Shown: positions 34,364 to 41,748 of the stretch, one piece after another
How the letters are laid out: each line of letters starts with the position of its first letter
Numbering within the stretch: the stretch's first letter is position 1
Origin: Christensenella sp. UBA1385
GTDB taxonomy: Bacteria; Bacillota; Clostridia; Christensenellales; Aristaeellaceae
Assembly: GCA_002305755.1 (NCBI GenBank)
Contig: DBQV01000007.1
Span: forward strand, 36,356-100,355
Direction of reading: 5' to 3'
Length of the DNA stretch: 64,000 bases
Made by a program: the position numbers and the translations under genes
Notes under the pieces: model-generated
Told to the model about the DNA's origin: nothing
Seen by the model: only the letters and a program-made list of their open reading frames with translations
The model's database searches: none

Positions 34364-35401
34364 ATGAAAGCACTGGTTTTGACGGGCCCCCGTCAGTTTT
34401 CGTATCAGGAGGTCGACACCCCGTTGCCGGGCCCCGGCGAGGTGAGGGTCCACATCCGCGTCTGCGCCGTCTGCGGCAGCGACGTGCACGGCATCGACGG
34501 TTCTACGGGCCGGCGCAGGCCGCCCGTCATCATGGGGCACGAGGCCTCGGGCGTGATCGACCTGCTGGGCGAGGGCGTGAGCGGCTGGCAGACGGGAGAC
34601 CGCGTCACCTTTGATTCCACCATCTATTGCGGCGAGTGCGAGATGTGCCGGGCCGGGCAGGTCAACCTGTGCGCCAACCGGCGGGTGCTTGGCGTTTCCT
34701 GCGCCGAATACAGGCAGGACGGCGCCTTCGCCGAGTATGTCTGCGTGCCGCAGCGCATCCTCTACCGCCTGCCGGATGAGGTGAGCTTCCTTTCCGCCGC
34801 GATGGTGGAGCCGCTGTCCATCGCCATGCACGCCGCGCTGCGCGCCCCGCAGGTAAGAGGCCGCGAGGTGCTGGTGGCGGGCGTGGGCACCATCGGCATG
34901 CTGACGGTGCAGACGGTGAAGAGCATGGGCGCTTCCCGTGTGATCGCCGCCGATATCGACGAGAGCCGGCTGGAGATGGCGCTGCGCTGCGGGGCGGACG
35001 AGGCCGTGAACAGCGCGGCCCCGGACGCGCTGGAAAAAATACTGCTCCTGACGGGCGGCAAGGGCGTGGACCTTGCCTTTGACGCGACGGGCATCTCCGC
35101 CACCGTGAACCTCTGCGCCCGCGCGGGCGCGCTCAACGCCCACATCGTGCTGATCGGCAACGTGGCCCCCTCGGTGGATTTCCCGCTGCAGATCGCCGTG
35201 ACCAGGCAGCAGACCTTTAGCGGCAGCTGCGCTTCGGCGGGCGAGTACCCCAGGTGCCTTGAACTGATCGCCTCCGGCGATATCGACGCCGAGGCGCTGG
35301 TCAGCAAGGTGGTGCCTCTCTCCGAGGGCGGGGAGTGGATCAACCGCGTGTATGACCGCGAGAAGGGCCTTTACAAGATCGCGCTGGAGGTCTCCCGATG
35401 A
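34364..35401 (+). CDS. Zinc-dependent medium-chain alcohol/polyol dehydrogenase
   Basis: 345-residue MDR-superfamily oxidoreductase, sorbitol- or threonine-dehydrogenase-like. Catalytic zinc ligands: CAVCGSDVHG (Cys) and MGHEASGVI (His-Glu). The structural zinc lobe is complete: CGECEMCRAGQVNLC. The NAD-binding motif is VAGVGTIGMLTVQ (about residue 170). Next to the sugar importer it probably oxidises the imported polyol or sugar derivative. Its stop overlaps the next gene by 4 bases. Substrate not readable from sequence. Confidence 0.92.
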   Translation: MKALVLTGPRQFSYQEVDTPLPGPGEVRVHIRVCAVCGSDVHGIDGSTGRRRPPVIMGHEASGVIDLLGEGVSGWQTGDRVTFDSTIYCGECEMCRAGQVNLCANRRVLGVSCAEYRQDGAFAEYVCVPQRILYRLPDEVSFLSAAMVEPLSIAMHAALRAPQVRGREVLVAGVGTIGMLTVQTVKSMGASRVIAADIDESRLEMALRCGADEAVNSAAPDALEKILLLTGGKGVDLAFDATGISATVNLCARAGALNAHIVLIGNVAPSVDFPLQIAVTRQQTFSGSCASAGEYPRCLELIASGDIDAEALVSKVVPLSEGGEWINRVYDREKGLYKIALEVSR

Positions 35402-36480
35402 GCGGCGCGCTGAGGACGGCTGTCGTCGGCTGCGGCAAGGTGGGGCACTTTCACGCGCGGGCCTGGCGGCAGATCGCGGGCTGCGAGCTGGCGGCCTGCT
35501 GGAACCGCACGCTGCCCAGGGCGGAGGAGTTTGCCGCGCAGTACGGCATACGCCCCTATGACGATCTGGAAAAGATGGTGAAGGAGAACGGCATCCAGGC
35601 CGCCTCCGTCTGCACCCCCCACATGAACCACGCGGAGGTGGCCGCGTGCCTGGCGAGGATGGGCGTGCACATCATCGTGGAAAAGCCGCTGGCCGTCTCT
35701 CTTGCAGACTGCGACCTGATGATCGCCGCCGCGCGCGAGGGCGGGGCCACCGCCGCCACCATCAGCCAGCGGCGCTTTTACGAGCCCGCGCAGCGGGTGA
35801 AGCGCGCTATTTCGGACGGCAAACTGGGCCGGCCGATCCTCGGCACGGTCAACATGCTGGGCTGGCGCAGCATGGAGTACTACCGTTCCGACCCCTGGCG
35901 CGGCAGCTGGGCGCTGGAGGGCGGCGGCGTGCTGGTGAACCAGGCGGTGCATCAGCTGGACCTGCTGCTTTGGTTCATGGGCGAGGTGGACAGCGTGTTC
36001 GGCTTCTGGGATACGCTCAACCACCCGGAGCTGGAAGTGGAGGATACCGCTGCCGCGGTCATCCGTTTCCGCTCGGGGGCCATCGGCAACATCTGCGTTT
36101 CCAACAGCCAGAACCCGGCGCTTTTTGGCAACGTGCGCGTGCACGGCTATAACGGCGCGTCGGTGGGCGTGCAGACGGACGGCGGGGCCATGTTCATCGC
36201 CGGTGTGAGCGGCGTGGCGGAGCCGCCCGTCAACGACCTGTGGACGGTGGAGGGCGAGAGTGAGCTGCTGTCCGCCTATCAGGAGGCGGACAGGAAGGCC
36301 TTCCTCGCGGCGGACGACGTGCACTATTTCCGCCTGCAGCTGGAGGACTTCGCGGCAGCCATCCGCGAGGGCCGCAGCCCCCTGGTCACCCTGGAGGACG
36401 GCCGCCGGGCCGTGGAGCTGTTCCAGGGCATCTACCGCTCGCAGCGCGAGGGGCGGCCCGTCCGTTTCCCGCTGCGCTGA
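35398..36480 (+). CDS. Gfo/Idh/MocA family oxidoreductase
   Basis: 360-residue NAD(P)-dependent sugar or inositol dehydrogenase-like protein. Rossmann motif TAVVGCGKVGHFHARAW at residues 7-23, EKPLAVSLADCD with the conserved Lys (about residue 100), and the C-terminal-domain GGGVLVNQAVHQLDLLLW containing the active-site His. Four-base overlap with the dehydrogenase gene. With its neighbours it forms an uptake-plus-oxidation set, likely for a polyol, sugar acid or rare sugar. Confidence 0.93.
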   Translation: MSGALRTAVVGCGKVGHFHARAWRQIAGCELAACWNRTLPRAEEFAAQYGIRPYDDLEKMVKENGIQAASVCTPHMNHAEVAACLARMGVHIIVEKPLAVSLADCDLMIAAAREGGATAATISQRRFYEPAQRVKRAISDGKLGRPILGTVNMLGWRSMEYYRSDPWRGSWALEGGGVLVNQAVHQLDLLLWFMGEVDSVFGFWDTLNHPELEVEDTAAAVIRFRSGAIGNICVSNSQNPALFGNVRVHGYNGASVGVQTDGGAMFIAGVSGVAEPPVNDLWTVEGESELLSAYQEADRKAFLAADDVHYFRLQLEDFAAAIREGRSPLVTLEDGRRAVELFQGIYRSQREGRPVRFPLR

Positions 36481-36496
36481 GTGAAGGAGGGATACT

Positions 36497-37408
36497 GTGT
36501 CGATCGATCTGAAAAAGTACGAGATCAGCGATGAAGGCAGGGTGAGCCTGAAGGATTTTGAAACCGAAGGCGGCAGCGGCCTGAGCAAAAAGAAGACCGT
36601 GAACGAACACATGCCGGCCAACATCAAAAAGATGGCCGACCTGCAGGAGAGGCTGTACAGCGAAAACAGGCACGCCCTGCTGGTGGTGCTGCAGGCTATG
36701 GACGCCGCGGGCAAGGACGGCACCATCAAGCACGTGATGACGGGGCTCAACCCGCAGGGCACGCAGGTGGTCAGCTTCAAGGCCCCTTCCAGCGAGGAAC
36801 TGGACCACGACTACCTCTGGCGCATCAACAAGGCGCTGCCCCGCCGGGGCGAGATCGGCATCTTCAACCGCTCGCACTACGAGGATGTGCTGGTGGCCCG
36901 GGTGCACGATCTGGTGAAGGGCTCGCAGCTGCCCGAGGAGCTGGTCACGCCTGACATCTGGAAGAAGCGTTACCGCCAGATACGCGATTTTGAACGGTAT
37001 CTGAGCGAAAACGGCGTGAAGGTGGTCAAGATCTTTCTGCACATTTCCAGGGATGAGCAGCGCAGGCGCCTGCTGGACCGCATCAACCAGCCGGAGAAAA
37101 ACTGGAAGTTCAACGCCGGCGACATCGATGAACGCCGGTATTGGGATCAGTATCAGAAGGCCTATGAACACCTGCTGGGCAGCACCTCTACGCCCGAGGC
37201 TCCCTGGTATGTGGTGCCGGCGGACAAAAAGTGGTTTGCCCGCTACCTGGTCAGCGAGATCGTGCTGAAGGCGCTGGAGGAGATCGACCCGCAGTTCCCG
37301 GAGCTGTCGGAGAAGGAGCGCGCCCAGCTGGACGAGTGCCGCGCCATCCTGGAGGCCGACGGCGAAGCGAATAAAGAAGAGCAGGGCGAAGCTGCCGAAA
37401 AGGAATAA
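36497..37408 (+). CDS. ppk2: Polyphosphate kinase 2 family protein
   Basis: 303-residue PPK2-type phosphotransferase, transferring phosphate between polyphosphate and nucleotides. Walker A reads LQAMDAAGKDGTIKHVM (about residues 65-81) with the family's AGKDGT, then the lid/Walker B region GEIGIFNRSHYEDVLVARVH, RQIRDFERYLSENGV and WYVVPADKKWFARYL. Size and motifs fit single-domain PPK2; nucleotide class (ADP, GDP or AMP) cannot be set by eye. GTG start after GGAGGG. It is 16 bases after the oxidoreductase, so probably at the tail of that operon, before a strong terminator. Confidence 0.92.
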   Translation: MSIDLKKYEISDEGRVSLKDFETEGGSGLSKKKTVNEHMPANIKKMADLQERLYSENRHALLVVLQAMDAAGKDGTIKHVMTGLNPQGTQVVSFKAPSSEELDHDYLWRINKALPRRGEIGIFNRSHYEDVLVARVHDLVKGSQLPEELVTPDIWKKRYRQIRDFERYLSENGVKVVKIFLHISRDEQRRRLLDRINQPEKNWKFNAGDIDERRYWDQYQKAYEHLLGSTSTPEAPWYVVPADKKWFARYLVSEIVLKALEEIDPQFPELSEKERAQLDECRAILEADGEANKEEQGEAAEKE

Positions 37409-37424
37409 GGCCAATTGTCAGGCA

Positions 37425-37463
37425 CAGAGCCTCCTGCCCAACAGCAACGGGCAGGAGGCTCTG
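37425..37463. terminator. Bidirectional terminator between ppk2 and the SH3 protein gene
   Basis: Fifteen-bp perfect stem CAGAGCCTCCTGCCC / GGGCAGGAGGCTCTG with a 9-base loop, between two convergent genes. Confidence 0.75.
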
Positions 37464-37494
37464 ACTTTGCCTGGGTTTTCTCGTTTGGCTGACC

Positions 37495-38907
37495 TCAGGG
37501 GAACTGCAGATACCGGCTCATCACATAGCCTGTTTCATTCATGCAGCGCACCATCGTCCAGCCTTCGCCGCGAATCAGTACATCCACCTTCGCCCCTTTG
37601 GGAAGGTTCGCCGCCACTTCGGCCGTCTTATCGGGCGCGCGGCGCAGGCGCAGAGCCGAGGTAACCTTGGCCTGAATCTCCGGGGGATCGATGGCCTCCA
37701 GCACGCCGTCGTCTAAAATGGTGATGAGGCGCCCGTCCTCCGTCAGGCACATCAGTGCATCGGGATACTCAAGGCTGCCGACGTAGGGGAAAGACACGCC
37801 GATGAGCCGCAGCTGAGTTCCCGCGGGCAGCGTGCCCTGCGAGATGTCCCATCTGAGGCGGTACCAGTCTCCGCCGTTCCCCGCTCCCAGTTCATAGAGC
37901 GTTCGTACCATCAGCAGGCTTTGCTGCGCGCCTTTCGCATCAAAGTCAAGGTACTGCATCCGGACCAGACCGTAATGGACGTTGCCGCCTCTCTCGCCGG
38001 TCACCATAATGGAGGCCCAGTCGTCGGTGTGATCCACCACCTGCACCTGAGCGCCCGCGAAAAGTTTGAAACTCGCGGGGGCGTCCTGATCGGCGGAGAC
38101 GCGCACATTCAGCCGGTTGAGCGGCTTGTCGCTGATGACGGTGGCCAGGGTTCTGCTGTGGTCGCCGTTCGGGTCAAGAAAACGGCTTTCGATAAACCCG
38201 CCGCCCGCCAGCTGCGCGCTGCCGCCGACCGTGGCCAGCACGGTGACCTGTTCTCCGTCCTGCACCTGCCAATAGGTGTAGCTGTCGCTGTAGCCGGTGG
38301 CGGAGGCTGAACGCATCAGAATGCCGCCCCCCGTATACACGGTTTGAACGGATGCGCCTTCTACGCCCCAGCCGGTGCTTTGCGCCTCGGCATAGCTGAG
38401 CGCTTTGACCTGCCTGAGACTGTCCTTGGGCATGAAACCGAGCATGCTGGCGCCCAGGTCGATGAGGTAGTCGTCTCCGAATTCTCCGCAGACCAGGGCA
38501 AACGTGCCCGGCGCGTGGCGGGCGATCAGGTGCCGGTGGGAGGGGGAGGAGTACATGGGCGCGTCCTGTGCGGAGACTTCCGCAAGAAAAATGTCGCAGG
38601 GCAGATCGTCGCTGGCCTCGCCGTGCCAATCCAGCGGCAGGGCCTTCTGGGCCCTTTCCTGGTTTACCCAGACCGTGCAGTCAGCAGTCAGCCAGCAGGA
38701 ATAAAGGCCCTGCTCAGCCTCAAGCGACAGTTCCGTGTCAAAGCCGTTGTAGAGCGTGCCCGCCCGCCTGCCGCCGCCGCTCGCGGTATAGACCGCGATG
38801 CCTTTGCCCTCCGTCGCCACGGTCAGGGGATTGCTGCCGGCCAGCGCGATGCCGGGCAGGGCAAGCGCAAGCGCCGCCCCGATGAGCATGAGAAAGAATC
38901 GCTTCAT
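37495..38907 (-). CDS. Secreted protein with C-terminal bacterial SH3 domain
   Basis: 470 residues. Signal peptide FFLMLIGAALALALPGIALA ends in an A-x-A site with no lipobox. The last 60 residues are a bacterial SH3-type domain: SALRLRRAPDKTAEVAANLP, then KVDVLIRGEGWTMVR and GYVMSRYLQF. The rest (about 340 residues) is strand-rich with several more SH3-like segments, e.g. QDAPMYSSPSHRHLIARHAP and GFMPKDSLRQV, so it may be several degenerate SH3 repeats. Probably acts in the cell wall, where SH3b domains bind peptidoglycan. No catalytic domain seen. Monocistronic on the minus strand. Confidence 0.8.
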   Translation of the reverse strand: MKRFFLMLIGAALALALPGIALAGSNPLTVATEGKGIAVYTASGGGRRAGTLYNGFDTELSLEAEQGLYSCWLTADCTVWVNQERAQKALPLDWHGEASDDLPCDIFLAEVSAQDAPMYSSPSHRHLIARHAPGTFALVCGEFGDDYLIDLGASMLGFMPKDSLRQVKALSYAEAQSTGWGVEGASVQTVYTGGGILMRSASATGYSDSYTYWQVQDGEQVTVLATVGGSAQLAGGGFIESRFLDPNGDHSRTLATVISDKPLNRLNVRVSADQDAPASFKLFAGAQVQVVDHTDDWASIMVTGERGGNVHYGLVRMQYLDFDAKGAQQSLLMVRTLYELGAGNGGDWYRLRWDISQGTLPAGTQLRLIGVSFPYVGSLEYPDALMCLTEDGRLITILDDGVLEAIDPPEIQAKVTSALRLRRAPDKTAEVAANLPKGAKVDVLIRGEGWTMVRCMNETGYVMSRYLQFP

Positions 38908-39037
38908 GCGGATACCTCCCTGTGATTCACTTATCTATATGACGGCCTTCGGGGGAGTTTTACTGCATTCGAAGGTTATTTTTCTGCAGTCGCGCGCCAA
39001 ATTCATGAACCGATTGTTACAAAACTGCGCTCAATGT

Positions 39038-39066
39038 TTACCTTATTTCAGGCTTTATGATATAAT
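39038..39066 (+). promoter_or_regulatory. Promoter of the nucleoside phosphorylase gene
   Basis: TTACCT and a perfect TATAAT, 17-base spacer, 31 bases before the ATG. Confidence 0.6.
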
Positions 39067-39097
39067 GCAGGCACGAAAGCTATAGGCGGAGGGTGCC

Positions 39098-40420
39098 ATG
39101 GAGCTCATTGAGGTCATTGAAAGCAAAAAGCTGGGGAAGAGCCTGACACGGGAAGAGATTGAATGCTTCGCGCACGCGGCGGCGGACCCGAAAACGCCGG
39201 ATTACCAGCTCTCCGCCCTGCTGATGGCCATCCGCCTGCAGGGCATGGACGCGCGGGAGACGGCGGAGCTCACCATGGCCATGGCAAAGACCGGCGACAT
39301 GCTCAGGCCCGATGTAGGCGGCGTCGCCATCGACAAGCATTCCACCGGCGGCGTGGGCGATACCACCACGCTGGTGCTGGTGCCGCTGGTAGCGGCCTGC
39401 GGCGGCAGGGTGATCAAGATGAGCGGCCGGGGCCTGGGGCATACGGGCGGCACCATCGACAAGATGGAGAGCATCCGCGGCCTGCGCACCGAGCTTTCCG
39501 AACAGGAGGCGGTGGAGATCGTGCGCCGCGTGGGCTGCTGCGTGGCCGCCCAGTCGGGCGAGCTGGCGCCCGCCGACAAGCGCCTGTACGCGCTGCGCGA
39601 CGTGACCTCCACCGTGGATTCCATCCCCCTGATCGCCTCCTCCATCATGTCCAAAAAGCTGGCGATGGGGGCGGACGGCATCGTGCTGGATATCAAGGTG
39701 GGCGGCGGCGCGCTGATGCGCACGCTGCCCGAGGCGCTGGAGCTGGGCCGGGCCATGGTGGAGATCGGCGTCCGCTCCGGCCGCCGCATGTGCGCGCTGA
39801 TCACCGGCATGGAGGAGCCCCTCGGCTCCCATATCGGCAACGCGCTGGAAGTGAAGGAGGCCATCGACGTGCTGGCGGGCCGCGTGCAGGGCCCGCTGCT
39901 GGAGGTGTCCCTGCTGCTGGGCGAAAGGATGCTGCTGCTGGCGGGGCTCTGCGCCTCCCCCGAGGAGGGGCGGGCCATGCTGATGAAGGCGCTTCGCAGC
40001 GGCGCGGGCCTGAGCAAGCTGCGCGAGATGGCGGAGGCCCAGGGCGGCGACGGCCGCGTGACCGAGGATACGGGCCTGCTGCCGCAGGCGGCGCTCAGCA
40101 TCCCCGTCACCGCGGCGGAAGACGGCTTTGTGCAGGGCATCGACGCGCTGGAGGTGGGCCTGATCGCCCGGGGCCTGGGCGCGGGCCGCCTGCGCAAGGA
40201 GGACGCGATCGACCCCGCCGTGGGCCTGGTGCTGCACCGCCGCGTGGGCGACAGGGTGAAGCGCGGCGATACGCTGGCCACGGTTTACGCAAACGACGGG
40301 CGCCGGGGCGAGGAAGCCGTCCGCGCGCTGGAAAGCGCGGTGCGCCTTGGTTCCGAAAGCGTGCCCGCGCCCAGACTGCTCTATGCCCTGATCGGCGAAG
40401 AGGGCACGGAACTGAGATAG
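39098..40420 (+). CDS. pdp: Pyrimidine-nucleoside phosphorylase
   Basis: 440-residue enzyme that phosphorolyses thymidine, deoxyuridine and in this subtype uridine, feeding pentose phosphates to catabolism. Signature KHSTGGVGDTTTLVL (about residues 81-95) holds the phosphate-binding loop, with KMSGRGLGHTGGTIDK next. Residues KLAMGADGIVLDIKVGGGAL and YALRDVTSTVDSIPLI line the active site. C-terminal barrel-sandwich domain present. Length matches Pdp/DeoA. First gene of a probable two-gene unit with the secreted protein downstream (48-base gap). Confidence 0.96.
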   Translation: MELIEVIESKKLGKSLTREEIECFAHAAADPKTPDYQLSALLMAIRLQGMDARETAELTMAMAKTGDMLRPDVGGVAIDKHSTGGVGDTTTLVLVPLVAACGGRVIKMSGRGLGHTGGTIDKMESIRGLRTELSEQEAVEIVRRVGCCVAAQSGELAPADKRLYALRDVTSTVDSIPLIASSIMSKKLAMGADGIVLDIKVGGGALMRTLPEALELGRAMVEIGVRSGRRMCALITGMEEPLGSHIGNALEVKEAIDVLAGRVQGPLLEVSLLLGERMLLLAGLCASPEEGRAMLMKALRSGAGLSKLREMAEAQGGDGRVTEDTGLLPQAALSIPVTAAEDGFVQGIDALEVGLIARGLGAGRLRKEDAIDPAVGLVLHRRVGDRVKRGDTLATVYANDGRRGEEAVRALESAVRLGSESVPAPRLLYALIGEEGTELR

Positions 40421-40468
40421 ACAAGGCCCGCGGGGCCGCTGCCGGGGATGCCCGGGGGAAAGGATAAA

Positions 40469-41620
40469 ATGATGATGAAACGTATGCTGGTCTTTCTGCT
40501 GGCCCTGTGCCTGGCCCTGCCCGCGCTGGCCGAGCCCGCGCCCGGCCCGCTGACGGTGGAAGAGCTGAACGCCTTTGCCGAGCGGCTGCTGGTGCGCGGC
40601 GTGGCCGACGGGCTGCAGGTCAGCCAGGGGGAGGACGGCCTGGGCCTGATCGCCGTGGGCATGGGCTACACGCTTTACCCCGAGAGCTCCGACCTGAGCC
40701 TCGACACCGTGCTGGCCGAGGCCGCCATCACGCTGGAGGCCTCCGAGAAGGAGGATTTTGAGGATCAGCGCGGCATCACCGTGCTGACGCCGCTGGATGT
40801 GCTTTATGCCGCCTATCCCAACGAGAACCCCTCCGTGTACGGCGACAGCCAGGGGGCCGCGCTCTATCTGATGGGCGAGCTGCCGGGCGTTGTCACCATG
40901 GGCCTGGTCACGCGGGACGGGCAGAACGTGACGATGGTCGAGCACAGCCTGTGGCAGCCCGTGGAGGACGGCTACATGAACGCCGGCATCCAGTACATCA
41001 TAGACCGCGGGCTGGTGGTGGGCATCCACTACTTCGGCGGCAGCGCGCTGAGGACGGCGGAGGAGGCCCGGGCGGCCTATGAAAGCGCCAAGGCGCTGAC
41101 GGAGGAGACGGCCTACTTTGCCTACGACACCGTGAGCCCCATGCAGCTGGAGAGCGAGGACCTGAGCTTTGGCGACCTTGACTTTCTCGACCTGACGCCC
41201 GAACGCGCCGCCGAGATGCTGGGCGCGCCCGTCTCCGAGGAGCGCGTGAGCGATTCCAACGGCGACGAGCTGCGCCTGATGCAGTGGGAGGGCGTGGAGG
41301 CCGTGTTCTCCTACGCGCAGGACGGCAGCTTCAAGCGCGCCGAGCGCGTGGACGTCTCCCTGCCCGGGATCGAGGGCCCGCGCGGCCTTCGCATCGGCGA
41401 TGAGATCAACCAGGCCATCGGCCGCTTTGAGCACGGCGTGGAGTTCGCCATCCCCACGCAGGTGCTCTACGGCGACGGCGAGACGCCGCCCTACGGGCGC
41501 ATGGAGACGCAGGGCACCGAGGCCCAGCTCTACTACGCGCTGGACCTGGATGGGCAGACCGTCATGCTGATCATGATGTTCAAAGACGACGTGATGACGA
41601 ACATGTCCATCTCTTACTGA
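40469..41620 (+). CDS. Secreted protein of unknown function, 383 aa
   Basis: I do not recognise the family. The signal peptide MLVFLLALCLALPALA ends in an A-x-A site, with no lipobox. Three consecutive ATG codons begin at 40469, preceded by GGGGAAAGGA; the exact first Met is uncertain by two residues. The mature protein is acidic and mixed alpha/beta, with VRGVADGLQVSQGEDGL, an internal PNENPSVYGDS segment and a repeated-looking second half (RAAEMLGAPVSEERV, FSYAQDGSFKRAERVDV). The second half resembles protein domains built from two successive small alpha/beta units. No catalytic motif. Probably co-transcribed with pdp. Confidence 0.75.
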   Translation: MMMKRMLVFLLALCLALPALAEPAPGPLTVEELNAFAERLLVRGVADGLQVSQGEDGLGLIAVGMGYTLYPESSDLSLDTVLAEAAITLEASEKEDFEDQRGITVLTPLDVLYAAYPNENPSVYGDSQGAALYLMGELPGVVTMGLVTRDGQNVTMVEHSLWQPVEDGYMNAGIQYIIDRGLVVGIHYFGGSALRTAEEARAAYESAKALTEETAYFAYDTVSPMQLESEDLSFGDLDFLDLTPERAAEMLGAPVSEERVSDSNGDELRLMQWEGVEAVFSYAQDGSFKRAERVDVSLPGIEGPRGLRIGDEINQAIGRFEHGVEFAIPTQVLYGDGETPPYGRMETQGTEAQLYYALDLDGQTVMLIMMFKDDVMTNMSISY

Positions 41621-41748
41621 CTGAAGCACCTTTTCGGCTCCCGCGGCGCCAAGGCGGCCGCGGGGGCATTCGCCGCCTTCGGACCTCCCGAACCTGAAGG
41701 GAGGCGCTTTCATGCGGCGGCCCATCAAACGCTCCCGGGAGGAGAACC